The position numbers and the translations under genes are program-made. A stretch of 64,000 nt of DNA from UBA3792 sp045114775 (GTDB lineage Bacteria; Bacillota; Clostridia; Christensenellales; CAG-138). Positions 1 to 8,830 of the stretch are shown here, piece after piece (position 1 is the first letter of the stretch; every line of letters begins with the position of its first letter). Location: NCBI GenBank assembly GCA_045114775.1, contig JBGULC010000008.1, positions 124,001 to 188,000 on the forward strand, in the 5' to 3' direction. The notes beneath the pieces are model-generated. The model searched no databases. It was not told the origin of the DNA and saw only the letters and a list, made by a program, of their open reading frames with translations.

Positions 1-1059
1 GCACGCGAGATGCGCAGCGATCTCGTACGTTCTCTGTCCGATCCAAGCGGATCGTTCGTCAGCGAGCCGGAGGAAAAGAAGTCCCGATCCGGTCGGAAAA
101 AGCCTTCCCTGTACGTTCTGATTGCGCTGTGTGTCTTCCTTCCGATTATGATCATCGGAATTGTTGTGCTGATCTATGCGGCAGGTAAACCGAAGGATAT
201 CCCGCGACAGTCCGAGCCCTCGGAAACGGCAGTTGTTCCGATGTCTGTATCGCCTACCGTTCTCGCTTCTGCCGAGCCGAACACGGACGAGTATCAAATG
301 CAGAGCATCCCCAACCTGATCGGGTACTCATTGGATGATGCATTGCACGTCCTTTATGTGGAAAACGGATTCCGAAAGCTGATCGTTGAGTTCACCGATG
401 TTCCGCCTGCAGAACCACGCAACAATACCGTTGTCGGGATTTCCGTCTCCGGTATAAACGGCGATATGCCGGACCGGGAAGTTCTTTTTGAAGCAACCCT
501 TCCCACTCCTGTTCTGTCTTCCGAAGAAACGCCAGCAGTGACCGACGCCCCGCTGCCGGACGAATCATCGGAAACAACGGCAGAGCCGGATGGCTCCGAG
601 ACGATCACCGCCGAAGCAACGCCTGTTCCCTCCGCTGAAGAGGTACCGCTTGAATCGGAACAGCCTACGCAAATTCCCATACAATCCGTTTCGATCACAC
701 CGACGCCGCAGCCATCGGTCGCGCCGGAACAGACCGAACAGTTGTATTCGACCGGCGCAGCAATTCGTCTGCTCGTCTATCGCAATACGGCATGGAGCTA
801 TAAAGCGGACGTTTCCTTCCCCCTCTCCATTGAAAATGACAATCCGGACAATCTTGTGGAGATCGGAATCGAAACGAATAATATCGAAGAAATCCCATAC
901 CGGATCATTTTGCATTCTCACTTGCGAAAGAAGGAGGCAAAAACGGAAATCACAGAAACAGCGACTGTCTACTGGTATGAGTCGGTCACTCGAATCCTGA
1001 ATTTGTACATCAACGGAGAGGATATGCAAACACCTCAATCCGTCGCCTTTGCAAAATGA
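1..1059 (+). CDS. PASTA-type Ser/Thr protein kinase, C-terminal part (partial)
   Basis: The reading frame is open from the first base, so the window starts inside the gene. What remains is about 352 residues: a short basic juxtamembrane stretch, one membrane helix (about residues 36-60, IALCVFLPIM...), and an extracellular part. The latter starts with one PASTA-like repeat (IPNLIGYSLDDAL, about 103-150), then a long Pro/Thr/Glu/Ser-rich linker and a C-terminal beta-rich segment. The catalytic domain is outside the window. PASTA kinases (PrkC/Stk type) sense muropeptides and phosphorylate cell-wall and division targets. The position directly before rsgA and rpe is the usual Firmicutes order and is the main support. 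Its stop overlaps the rsgA start (ATGA). A non-kinase PASTA protein cannot be excluded from this fragment alone. Confidence 0.7.
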   Translation, partial: AREMRSDLVRSLSDPSGSFVSEPEEKKSRSGRKKPSLYVLIALCVFLPIMIIGIVVLIYAAGKPKDIPRQSEPSETAVVPMSVSPTVLASAEPNTDEYQMQSIPNLIGYSLDDALHVLYVENGFRKLIVEFTDVPPAEPRNNTVVGISVSGINGDMPDREVLFEATLPTPVLSSEETPAVTDAPLPDESSETTAEPDGSETITAEATPVPSAEEVPLESEQPTQIPIQSVSITPTPQPSVAPEQTEQLYSTGAAIRLLVYRNTAWSYKADVSFPLSIENDNPDNLVEIGIETNNIEEIPYRIILHSHLRKKEAKTEITETATVYWYESVTRILNLYINGEDMQTPQSVAFAK

Positions 1060-1931
1060 CGGAGCGTGGATTGCTGATCAAAGGCGTCGGCAGCTTCTAT
1101 GAAGTGCTGACCGAATCCAATGAAATGGTGACTTCGAAGGCGCGCGGCGCGTTTCGGCGCGAAGGTCTTGTTCCGACCGTAGGGGATCGGGTCGTCATCG
1201 AGCGCAAGGAACAGGGATATGCGCAGCTCGTCGAGATCCTTCCTCGCAGAAATTTGTTGGTCCGCCCGCCGGTCGCAAACGTGGATCAGCTTCTGATCGT
1301 CGTTTCTGCCTCTGTGCCGGAGCCGGACTGGCTGCTCGTCGACCGTCTGATCATTGCTGCAAAGCGGATGAACATCGTTCCCATCCCCGTGCTGAACAAG
1401 CTTGACACGGCGGATTCTGTGCTGCTGCAGACGTTTCGGTCCGATTACGCCTCTTTTAAAACAGCAGTCGTCAGCGCCGAGACCGGCGAAGGGCTTGACG
1501 GACTCCGTACGATGCTGAAGGGAAAAGTGACCTGCTTTGCCGGTCAGTCCGCTGTTGGGAAATCTTCGCTTCTGAACGCGCTGATTCCCGATCTTCATCT
1601 TGAAACCGGCACGTTGTCACGCAAGACCGATCGCGGTCGTCATACAACGCGCCACGCCGAACTTTGGCCTTACGAGGGTGGCGCTGTACTCGACACGCCA
1701 GGCTTTTCCATGTTCGAAACGGAATGCCTTGAGCAAAACGAGTTGGACGCCTGCTATCCGGAATTTCGCGACGCTTCTCCGTGTCGGTTCCCCGGATGTA
1801 TGCACATCAGCGAACCGGACTGCGGCGTAAAGCCGTTGCTCCGTACCGGATTGCTTTCTATGGGACGCTACGAACGCTACTGCGAGATCGCATATGAATA
1901 TCAGCTGAGGAGGAAACACCGTTATGATTAA
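1056..1931 (+). CDS. rsgA: Ribosome small subunit-dependent GTPase A
   Basis: RsgA is a circularly permuted GTPase that checks and helps mature the 30S ribosomal subunit. The 291-residue length is normal. The permuted motif order is visible: an N-terminal OB-fold, then G4 NKLD (114-117), G1 GQSAVGKSS (163-171) and G3 DTPG (213-216). A C-terminal zinc site follows with Cys243, Cys248, His250 and Cys256. The start overlaps the stop of the PASTA gene by four bases, and the 3' end overlaps rpe by eight bases, so the three genes are translationally coupled. Confidence 0.97.
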   Translation: MTERGLLIKGVGSFYEVLTESNEMVTSKARGAFRREGLVPTVGDRVVIERKEQGYAQLVEILPRRNLLVRPPVANVDQLLIVVSASVPEPDWLLVDRLIIAAKRMNIVPIPVLNKLDTADSVLLQTFRSDYASFKTAVVSAETGEGLDGLRTMLKGKVTCFAGQSAVGKSSLLNALIPDLHLETGTLSRKTDRGRHTTRHAELWPYEGGAVLDTPGFSMFETECLEQNELDACYPEFRDASPCRFPGCMHISEPDCGVKPLLRTGLLSMGRYERYCEIAYEYQLRRKHRYD

Positions 1932-2574
1932 GATCGCGCCGTCGATACTGTCCGCAAACTTCGCCGCCATGGGTGAAGCCGTACAAAAACTGAAAGAGCA
2001 GGGCGCAGATTGGGTGCATTTTGACGTGATGGACGGTAATTTCGTGCCGAACATCACCTTCGGTCCGGATATGTGCAAGGCGCTGCGGCCGCTGACCGAC
2101 CTTCCGATCGACGTGCATCTGATGGTTGAGCATCCCTCCGACTGGATTGAACCGTTCAAAAAAGCCGGCGCCGATATCCTGACGATTCATGTCGAATCCT
2201 CAGAACGGCATCTGCACCGCGCGCTGCAGGCCATTCATGCCGCGGGTATGAAGGCAGGTGTCGTGCTGAATCCCGCAACGCCGATCACCGCTTGCGAGCA
2301 TCTGCTTCCCGAATGCGATCTTGTTCTGCTGATGAGCGTCAATCCCGGCTTCGGCGGACAGGCTTTTATTTCGGAAACGCTCCATAAAATCCGCGCGCTG
2401 AGAAGCCGGATCGATACACGCGGCCTTTCCACGCTGATCGAAATCGACGGCGGCGTCAACCCGGAGACGGCAAAGCTCTGTATCGAGGCTGGTGCAGATG
2501 TTCTGGTCGCCGGAAGCGCAGTCTTTAAGGCGAAGGATCCCAAAGCCATGATTGCGGCGATACGCGGTGAATAA
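1924..2574 (+). CDS. rpe: Ribulose-phosphate 3-epimerase
   Basis: This 216-residue TIM-barrel enzyme interconverts ribulose 5-phosphate and xylulose 5-phosphate in the pentose phosphate pathway. Metal-binding His32 and Asp34 lie in HFDVMDGNFVPN, the phosphate/active-site loop is NPGFGGQ, and the C-terminal phosphate loop is VAGSAVF. AGGAGG at 1909-1914, inside rsgA, sets the start. It is the last gene of the kinase-rsgA-rpe operon, followed by a terminator. Confidence 0.97.
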   Translation: MIKIAPSILSANFAAMGEAVQKLKEQGADWVHFDVMDGNFVPNITFGPDMCKALRPLTDLPIDVHLMVEHPSDWIEPFKKAGADILTIHVESSERHLHRALQAIHAAGMKAGVVLNPATPITACEHLLPECDLVLLMSVNPGFGGQAFISETLHKIRALRSRIDTRGLSTLIEIDGGVNPETAKLCIEAGADVLVAGSAVFKAKDPKAMIAAIRGE

Positions 2575-2594
2575 AAGCTTTATCAGATACAAAA

Positions 2595-2627
2595 AGCAGA
2601 CAGCAAGCGCTGTCTGCTTCTGTTTTT
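2595..2627. terminator. Bidirectional intrinsic terminator between rpe and the arsR-like gene
   Basis: A ten-base perfect stem (AGCAGACAGC, loop AAGC, GCTGTCTGCT) is followed by TTCTGTTTTT on the plus strand and preceded by an A run, so it can end both convergent transcripts. Confidence 0.85.
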
Positions 2628-2635
2628 CGAAAAGG

Positions 2636-3232
2636 TCAGCCTTCTCCCCTCGAGCGCAGGTCCGCATAGGCATTCCAGTCCGGATCCGGGTTCACGGTAT
2701 AGATCCCGGCGCTTCGCTGCATCCAACCCATGCCGATAAAATCGCGGCGCACCGTGCAGTAGTCGGCATGGACGTCCGAGATGATCGCGTTGACCTCCTT
2801 TTCCGTGTAGGTTCGCGAAGGATCGAAACGGGAAAATATCTCACGATAGATGATGATACGCTTTTTAAGCTGCGCCGGCATCTGCAGGCAAACGCCGTTC
2901 GGCATAAAGCTTTTCAGAACCTTGCGCCGGTACTGCTCCTCCCGGAGCGCTTCCGTGCCTTCCTCCCCTTTCTGCGGAAAGATCAGCTCCCCGAGCGTGC
3001 GTGAGAATACTTCCCGCTTCAGGGAATACACGATGTAATACTGCTCCCGATGTGAATCGACCAGTCCCGCAGCCTGCAGCTTTTTCAGATGAAACGATAC
3101 GGTCGCGGCGGACAGATTCATCCGTTCTGCAAGCAATTCCACGTAGCAGTCCTTCTCATGGAGCGCACGCAGAATCCCGAGCCGTGCCGCGTCGCCGAGT
3201 GTCTTCATCAGGCACAGAGTCTCATGCTCCAT
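2636..3232 (-). CDS. ArsR-family transcriptional regulator with C-terminal DUF2087-like domain
   Basis: The N-terminal ~85 residues form a winged helix of the ArsR type (LGDAARLGILRAL, then LSAATVSFHLKKLQAAGLV as the recognition helix). The C-terminal ~80 residues (FDPSRTYTEKEVNAII, DYCTVRRDFIGMGWM) match the DUF2087 pattern found on small regulators. No cysteine metal site typical of ArsR/SmtB sensors is obvious, so the signal is unknown. The start at the second Met is preferred because a GGAAGG site precedes it; it overlaps the upstream gene by 11 bases. A palindrome next to the operon promoter suggests autoregulation (inference). Confidence 0.85.
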   Translation of the reverse strand: MEHETLCLMKTLGDAARLGILRALHEKDCYVELLAERMNLSAATVSFHLKKLQAAGLVDSHREQYYIVYSLKREVFSRTLGELIFPQKGEEGTEALREEQYRRKVLKSFMPNGVCLQMPAQLKKRIIIYREIFSRFDPSRTYTEKEVNAIISDVHADYCTVRRDFIGMGWMQRSAGIYTVNPDPDWNAYADLRSRGEG

Positions 3233-3560
3233 GACCTTCCGCCTCCCGCAACGTATCAAGCGCAAACTGTACGGTCACCGCCTTCTGCTCCGCCCGATCC
3301 GACGCGTCATAGTCCCCGTGCCTGTGCTGATTCTCCGCCTCCGCAGAGAACGAGTCGATCAGCGTTTCCAGCGCGTTCGGACGTTTCCCCTCGTGCTCGA
3401 CGCGTCCGAGCACCTTAAGCATGTCACCGAGCATGCTTGCCTTCATTAAAGCGATCGAATGCTGACGTTCGTCGCCCTGTTCTTTTGCCTGTGCAGCAAC
3501 TTCTTTCATGCGTAGCGCCTCTGCATCAAGTTTATTGTAGTATTGTTCCAAAGTAGTCAA
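3222..3560 (-). CDS. Small helical protein of unknown function, cotranscribed with the ArsR-like regulator
   Basis: The protein is about 112 residues, charged and mostly helical, with no signal peptide or membrane segment. I do not recognise the family. A TTG at 3560 is chosen as start because GGAGG lies eight bases before it; a more upstream in-frame TTG at 3575 would overlap that ribosome-binding site. It is the first gene of a two-gene operon with the regulator downstream, so it may be a target or partner of that regulator. Confidence 0.6.
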   Translation of the reverse strand: MTTLEQYYNKLDAEALRMKEVAAQAKEQGDERQHSIALMKASMLGDMLKVLGRVEHEGKRPNALETLIDSFSAEAENQHRHGDYDASDRAEQKAVTVQFALDTLREAEGHGA

Positions 3561-3579
3561 AATGAACGCCTCCAATCTG

Positions 3580-3597
3580 TTTCGATGTTCGTCGAAA
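3580..3597. promoter_or_regulatory. Palindromic putative operator TTTCGA-N6-TCGAAA
   Basis: A perfect 6+6 inverted repeat with a six-base spacer sits just downstream of the -10 element (3600-3605, minus strand) and upstream of the first start codon. That is where a dimeric ArsR-type repressor would block transcription. The assignment is inference from position and symmetry. Confidence 0.5.
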
Positions 3598-3599
3598 TT

Positions 3600-3628
3600 A
3601 TTGTAGCATTCATTTTGATAGTTGTCAA
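3600..3628 (-). promoter_or_regulatory. Sigma-A promoter of the arsR-like operon
   Basis: TTGACA (3628-3623) and TACAAT (3605-3600) are separated by exactly 17 bases on the minus strand. Confidence 0.8.
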
Positions 3629-3635
3629 TATATTT

Positions 3636-5630
3636 TTAATTGAAATCTACGCGGATCTCGTTGAATTTGCGATCAGTCCAATATCTGAACGACCAGGGTG
3701 AAGAGGAATTTGCCGTAGCTGTCGGTGCACACGGAACGGTAAAGTTCTTGACCTTAGTATATTCGAACTCGATCGCAACTTTGATTGCAAGCTCCTGCAC
3801 CTCGGCAAGTTTTTTCAGATATGTATCTGCAATCTCGCTCAACGCCTTGCCGGTCTTAGATTTCTTTGCCTGCTTGTCAGCTTCTTTGTGAATTTCTTCG
3901 AGCTCTTTTACTGCAGTTTTATACTGTTCAAACAGCTCTCGCTGCTCCGCTGTGTACTTCCGAACCTGAGCTTCATCTGTTTTATACAGGATTGATCTCT
4001 GTAAATCGCTCACCGGCTGCAATGCATTGCCGTCTTCGCCGGAATCCGTCGGTTCAGGTTCTTCCGGTTGTTTTGTCGGCGTCGGATCCGGCGTAGGCGT
4101 TGGATCGGACGTAGGTGTTGGCGTCGGATTGGCTGTAGGTGTGGGCGTTGGATCGGGCGTAGGCGTCGATTCCTCCGGCTTCTTTGTAGGTGTCGGATCA
4201 GCAGTCGGCGTCGGCGTTGTCTTCTCCGGTTTTTTTGTTGGCGTCGGATCCGGTGTCGGTGTAGTTTTATCCGGTTTCTTTGTCGGTGTCGGGTCCGGCG
4301 TCGGTTCCTCCGTAGGTTCCGGCGTAAACTCAGGCAATTTGTCGTCCTCGTCGATCAGCTTCTGTACATACTTCGTAAGAGGATCATAAAGCTCCTTATA
4401 ATGATCATACAGCAAATCACACCAGTGGTAGCGGCCGTAGGTTTCTGTGTACTCTCCGTACGATTTAACATCTACACCATATACCTGCTTGATAATGCCG
4501 ACACGATTCGACTGATTTGTAAAGCAGAAGTTCCAATGGAACATTGTTTTTGTCGTTCCGCTCATTGAATACATGCCGATATTTGCCGGATCAAGGTTAT
4601 AGGCAAAAGCTGCAAGTGCCGCTGTTTGTGCAAACGTGCAGTTCGTAAACAGATCTCCATCGAACGTATCAATGATATTCGGTATCTTCGTAATGAGCTG
4701 ATCCGCCTTCATTTGTTTGAATAGCGCGATCAACATTCTCTTTTGTCGATCTACACGTCTTGCATCATTGGTTTCCGCGGCGGTAAGTCCGTTCTCAGCC
4801 TTGCGGACGCGGCAGTAATCCAAAAATGCCTGCCCATTGATATGCTGCAATCCCTTTTCATAGGACCTTCCTTGAATATGAAATTTGATGTCCATATCAT
4901 ATTCAAGGCCCCCACACAGATCGACAAGCTCTTTCAAGGAAGTCATTGTGACCGCATAATAATAGTCTACATCGATACCGCCAAGCATCCATTCAGCCGC
5001 TTCGCAAACCTTTTCAAGGCCTTTCGGGTTTACGGTACCATCATCGTTATAGAGACCGCCGCCGCAATTCAGGGACGCATTGAGCTTGTAGATTCCCTTG
5101 ACGCCCGGAATCTTTGCATAGGTATCGCGCGGGAGCGAAATCAAATCCGCTCGATTCTCATCAAAATTGACCGCGAGGACCATCATTACATCAGAATGCC
5201 ATTCTTTTTTCCCGTTCCATGTCTCGCGCTCGGTCGAATAGTCTACACCGATCAAAAGAATATTGACGATATTCTTCATCATAGACGTATCTGCTTTTTC
5301 GATCAGCTCCTCATAGGGATCTATCGGTGTGGGTGTAGGCGTTGGCGTCGGTGTCGCAATCTCGCCTGCATACGGCGTTTCATCAGGCGTATCAGGCGTG
5401 GGCTTCGGCTCAGACGTCGTGATTATGATATCGCTTGGCTCTTCTGTTGCAGGGAACTCCGTCGTTTCGACATTCTTCTGCGGTTCCTTCGTCTTTGCTC
5501 CGCAGGAAGCTCCGTTTTTAAAGACATCGCCGTTGCCGAGCGATCGGAATATCAATGCAGCCGCAACGCCGATGACCGCCGCACACGCAATGATCGTGAT
5601 AAGTAGTATAATCTTTTTCTTTTTATCCAT
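3636..5630 (-). CDS. LytR-CpsA-Psr (LCP) family cell-wall protein with Pro/Thr-rich tail
   Basis: LCP enzymes attach teichoic acids or other glycopolymers from lipid carriers to peptidoglycan on the outer membrane face. The 664-residue protein has an N-terminal membrane anchor (about 7-28), a low-complexity linker rich in PT (about 50-105), and an LCP core from about 121. The core shows IGVD (127-130), a Ser-Asp pair near 146, LPRD (166-169) and the YKLNA segment near 181. After the core (about 430-540) comes a long repetitive tail of PDPTPT/KKP units, followed by a ~120-residue charged C-terminal helical region. The tail is unusual for LCP proteins and may span the wall. The gene is monocistronic and divergent from the glycosyltransferase. 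Confidence 0.88.
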   Translation of the reverse strand: MDKKKKIILLITIIACAAVIGVAAALIFRSLGNGDVFKNGASCGAKTKEPQKNVETTEFPATEEPSDIIITTSEPKPTPDTPDETPYAGEIATPTPTPTPTPIDPYEELIEKADTSMMKNIVNILLIGVDYSTERETWNGKKEWHSDVMMVLAVNFDENRADLISLPRDTYAKIPGVKGIYKLNASLNCGGGLYNDDGTVNPKGLEKVCEAAEWMLGGIDVDYYYAVTMTSLKELVDLCGGLEYDMDIKFHIQGRSYEKGLQHINGQAFLDYCRVRKAENGLTAAETNDARRVDRQKRMLIALFKQMKADQLITKIPNIIDTFDGDLFTNCTFAQTAALAAFAYNLDPANIGMYSMSGTTKTMFHWNFCFTNQSNRVGIIKQVYGVDVKSYGEYTETYGRYHWCDLLYDHYKELYDPLTKYVQKLIDEDDKLPEFTPEPTEEPTPDPTPTKKPDKTTPTPDPTPTKKPEKTTPTPTADPTPTKKPEESTPTPDPTPTPTANPTPTPTSDPTPTPDPTPTKQPEEPEPTDSGEDGNALQPVSDLQRSILYKTDEAQVRKYTAEQRELFEQYKTAVKELEEIHKEADKQAKKSKTGKALSEIADTYLKKLAEVQELAIKVAIEFEYTKVKNFTVPCAPTATANSSSPWSFRYWTDRKFNEIRVDFN

Positions 5631-5857
5631 GTCAAACCCTCTCGGCTTTTTTGTTTCATTTTACTCCCCTTTTTGGAAAAATGCTACGGAAACAGAGAAT
5701 CGTTACGAACATTTTACAAAAACAACGCATTTGTACGCTATACTGTTTACAGAAAAAAGGCAAGCTATACGAATGGATTGTACAAAATGGAAAAAAAGGC
5801 TTTTCTTTCCGCCGATATGTGATATACTGTATAGTGAGTGATTATGGAGGTTCATAC

Positions 5858-7039
5858 ATGATCGTTGTAATACCCGCATACGAGCCAGACGAAAAGCTGC
5901 TCGGCGTACTCAGGGATTTTAATGCGAAGACTTCTTATCATATCGTCGTTGTCAACGACGGCAGCAGCGAAGCATGCCGTCCGGTTTTTGATACGGTTAA
6001 GGAGTTTCCCCGCGTAACGCTTTTAGAGCATGAAAAGAATCGCGGGAAAGGCGCCGCTTTGAAAACGGCTTTTGCCTATATCGCCCAAAACTTCCCTTCC
6101 GAAGAGGGCGTGCTGACTGTCGATGCAGACGGACAACATCTGATGCCGGACTGTCTGAAGGTTTGCAGCGCATTTGAAGAACATCCCGATATGCTGATTA
6201 CCGGATCGCGTCGATTCAAGGGCAACGTCCCTCTTCGCAGCCGTCTCGGAAACGGTATCACACGTGGAGTTTTCCGTCTCACGACCGGCAAAAAGGTTTA
6301 TGATACCCAGACCGGGCTGAGAGCATTTTCCGCAAACCGAATCCCTGAAATGCTTGTCTTGACCGGCGATCGCTATGAATATGAGATCCATCAGCTTCTG
6401 CATTGCTGCACGAAGAGCACCGGCGTTTACGAGGTCCCGATCGAAACGGTCTATATTGATGATAACAGTTCCTCGCACTTCAATGCGCTGCACGATTCAA
6501 TCAAGATTTATAAGGTCATCTTCCGCTTTCTCGGTCCGACGTTCCTGAAGTTCATGTCGACCTCTTTTTTGAGCTTCCTGATCGACTTTCTGAGCTTCTG
6601 CCTGATCTTTTACGGTACGATCGCCGCGTTCGGCGGCTTCGGTATCGCGAAGGAAATGTTCTCTTTCCGGAGAGAGGTTTCCGAAAAATGGTCTGAGACG
6701 CTCCTTGCTCTGAATCCGATCGTGTTTTTCGGAGGCGGTTCCGTGCTTCGCATGGTTTGTCTTGTTCTGGCGCGTGTGATCTCCGGATTCTGCAATTATC
6801 TGATGAATCGCCGCTTCGTGTTTCAAGGCTCGCGCAAGGACCGCAATCTCCTGAAATATGCGCTTGTCGCCTTTTCGGTCCTCCTGCTGAACTGGCTGTT
6901 CATCGAGCTGTTTACGCACTTCGGCGTGCCTGCATGGCTTGCAAATATTCTCTCGCAGCTGATCTGCTATCCGGTATCGTTCCTGCTGCAGCGCACGGTC
7001 GTTTTTCGCGGAAAGCAGAACCCGAAAGCAGCTTCCTGA
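5858..7039 (+). CDS. Family 2 glycosyltransferase fused to a GtrA-like membrane domain
   Basis: The start at 5858 is chosen because TGGAGG lies eight bases upstream and IVVIPAYEP, the typical GT-A start strand, follows at once; the reading frame is open further upstream without coding character. Residues 1-220 are a dolichol-phosphate-mannose-synthase-like GT2 domain with VVNDGSS and DADG (89-92) for metal/nucleotide-sugar binding. Residues about 225-390 contain four hydrophobic segments like GtrA, a membrane protein linked to flipping or transfer of lipid-linked sugars. Such fusions make polyprenyl-phosphate sugars for surface polymers. The next gene starts 12 bases later, so the two are likely cotranscribed. 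Confidence 0.85.
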   Translation: MIVVIPAYEPDEKLLGVLRDFNAKTSYHIVVVNDGSSEACRPVFDTVKEFPRVTLLEHEKNRGKGAALKTAFAYIAQNFPSEEGVLTVDADGQHLMPDCLKVCSAFEEHPDMLITGSRRFKGNVPLRSRLGNGITRGVFRLTTGKKVYDTQTGLRAFSANRIPEMLVLTGDRYEYEIHQLLHCCTKSTGVYEVPIETVYIDDNSSSHFNALHDSIKIYKVIFRFLGPTFLKFMSTSFLSFLIDFLSFCLIFYGTIAAFGGFGIAKEMFSFRREVSEKWSETLLALNPIVFFGGGSVLRMVCLVLARVISGFCNYLMNRRFVFQGSRKDRNLLKYALVAFSVLLLNWLFIELFTHFGVPAWLANILSQLICYPVSFLLQRTVVFRGKQNPKAAS

Positions 7040-7051
7040 TCGGAGCAGCCT

Positions 7052-8398
7052 ATGTCCGAACGTTCTTCCTTCCTTCCGAAAGCCGCAAGAAAGGTCATCC
7101 ATCTCCTTGCGGCCGTACTTTTGAACCTCGGGATCGTGTTTTCCGGGGTTTATATCCTGTTCCATATTCTGGACAAGTATAATCCGCACAGATTCATCTA
7201 TTCCAACGTGCCGTGGCTTCCGGTCGTGATCCCCGTACTCTATATTCTGGCGGTCCTGCTGTATGATTTTCTGTTTTTTTGCGGTGCGTTCAAGAAGCAC
7301 AGGTTCCATAAGAATCGCATGTGGCTGATCATTCTCTGCGACCTGATCCTTTTTTCCGCGTTTTCGATCACCGTCTATCTGAAGACCTGCTCGAATCCGC
7401 TCTCGTGTCAGAAGCTTGAAGCGCACCAGCTTGCAACGCCCGTTCCGCATGCGGAAGCCGTCCCTGCCACCCCCGACGACGCTCCCAACGATGCAGAAAC
7501 CGAACCCGATGAGACCCCGGTTCCCGTAAGCACACCGGTCCCAATGTCCGCAAAGTTTGCGGAAAAGTTCTCTGGAATTCCTTCGGAACGGACCTATGAG
7601 CGAACCGAAGCCGTTGAGACGCTGCCAGACGGCACCGAGCGATCCCTCGTCTACTCCTACAGTGGGCGGAATGCCGCTGTCGATATCTATTATCATAAAA
7701 ACGGCAAGCTGGAATATCAGGTCGCCGATATCTATATCCGCGACATCCGATGCTTTACCACGGATTATGAGCTTCGCGCGGGCAACAGTGTCAAAACGCA
7801 GAACTACGCGGAGCGGATCGGGGCCATCGTAGCCGTCAACGGCGACAATTTCAATTCCGGCCGGATGGAGGACGGCGTCGTCGTGCGAAACGGCGCGCAG
7901 CTTTTCCCGCCGGAAGGCGAAAAGCAAACAAGCTTCTCCCGTGATCTCGGCGTTCTGTATTACGACGGGACTTTCCGTGTTTACGACTGCGTCCTGGACC
8001 GTATTGATTACGACGAGCTCCTGTCGCAGTATCCGCTGCACATCTTCAACTTCGGCCCGAAGCTTCTGAACGACGACGGGACCGCGATGCAGAAATTCAA
8101 TTCCACGCTCGGCAAACCGAATCCGCGCACCGCGCTCGGCTACTACGAGCCGGGTCACTATGCACTGATCGTCATTCTCGGCTTGCGCAACGTGATCGAT
8201 TATGACGGAAACAATCACGGCACCTCGGAGTCTCCCGGCATGACGCTCATCGAGCTGTCTGCGCTCTGTGAAAAGCTCGGCTTCAAAATGGCTTATAATC
8301 TGGATGGCGGCGGTTCCTCGAGCATGTCGTGGAATCATACCGTATTCGGCAACAACGATCGTTCGCACGGCGATGTTCTCGCCATTGTGGACCCGTAA
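7052..8398 (+). CDS. Membrane-anchored phosphodiester glycosidase (NAGPA domain) protein
   Basis: The N-terminus has three hydrophobic segments (about 18-45, 55-80, 95-115), then a Pro/Thr linker and an extracellular NAGPA-type domain from about residue 190. Family marks include VNGDNFNSG and YNLDGGGSSSM. Relatives hydrolyse GlcNAc-phosphodiester bonds or bind exopolysaccharide; the substrate here is unknown. The gene follows the lipid-linked sugar transferase and precedes two short-spaced genes, which suggests a role in cell-surface glycopolymers (inference). Confidence 0.82.
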   Translation: MSERSSFLPKAARKVIHLLAAVLLNLGIVFSGVYILFHILDKYNPHRFIYSNVPWLPVVIPVLYILAVLLYDFLFFCGAFKKHRFHKNRMWLIILCDLILFSAFSITVYLKTCSNPLSCQKLEAHQLATPVPHAEAVPATPDDAPNDAETEPDETPVPVSTPVPMSAKFAEKFSGIPSERTYERTEAVETLPDGTERSLVYSYSGRNAAVDIYYHKNGKLEYQVADIYIRDIRCFTTDYELRAGNSVKTQNYAERIGAIVAVNGDNFNSGRMEDGVVVRNGAQLFPPEGEKQTSFSRDLGVLYYDGTFRVYDCVLDRIDYDELLSQYPLHIFNFGPKLLNDDGTAMQKFNSTLGKPNPRTALGYYEPGHYALIVILGLRNVIDYDGNNHGTSESPGMTLIELSALCEKLGFKMAYNLDGGGSSSMSWNHTVFGNNDRSHGDVLAIVDP

Positions 8399-8410
8399 AG
8401 GAGGCAGTCT

Positions 8411-8830
8411 ATGAAGAAATACATCCGTTTCACCGCCATGCTGCTGGCGCACATCGGGCTGCTTCTTTCCGTCGTTTATCTCATTTTCTTCCTGGTTTGC
8501 GTCGGAAAGGCAAACCGCACCGCCAAAGCGCTCGCCGATCCCGCGCTTGCGGAAACTGTGTCCGAGCAGGAAATGCATCTGGAAAAAGCCATGCACGGCG
8601 GCGATTTCTCGCTGCTTTCGGTCGGTAAAGCGCTTTCCGACAAGGACGATCCCGGACGGGACAACCTGCTTCTGATCGTCGATCTGATCATTCCCGTGCT
8701 GTGTCTTGCATCCGGGATCTTTCTGCAGATCGCGTCCGTCCGCAAAAAACGCAAAATCGCCGCGCAGCCGCAAGGTCCTGCGCAGCGTACCTATTCCGAA
8801 CAAACAATGATTCACAGGAGGCAATCATGA
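8411..8830 (+). CDS. Small membrane protein of unknown function
   Basis: The 139-residue protein has two hydrophobic helices (about 7-33 and 90-115) separated by a charged loop. No family is recognised. AAAGGAGG precedes the start. The 3' end overlaps the M18 peptidase start by four bases (ATGA), so the genes are coupled. Confidence 0.7.
   Translation: MKKYIRFTAMLLAHIGLLLSVVYLIFFLVCVGKANRTAKALADPALAETVSEQEMHLEKAMHGGDFSLLSVGKALSDKDDPGRDNLLLIVDLIIPVLCLASGIFLQIASVRKKRKIAAQPQGPAQRTYSEQTMIHRRQS

Noticed and set aside
4075..4325. Repetitive DNA that could suggest a CRISPR or minisatellite
   Set aside because: It is the codon-level repeat of the LCP protein's Pro/Thr tail, without spacers.
6497..8824. 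A 775-codon open frame on the minus strand
   Set aside because: It lies opposite three clear plus-strand genes, has Arg/His/Gln-rich composition without domains, and arises from codon bias of the real genes.
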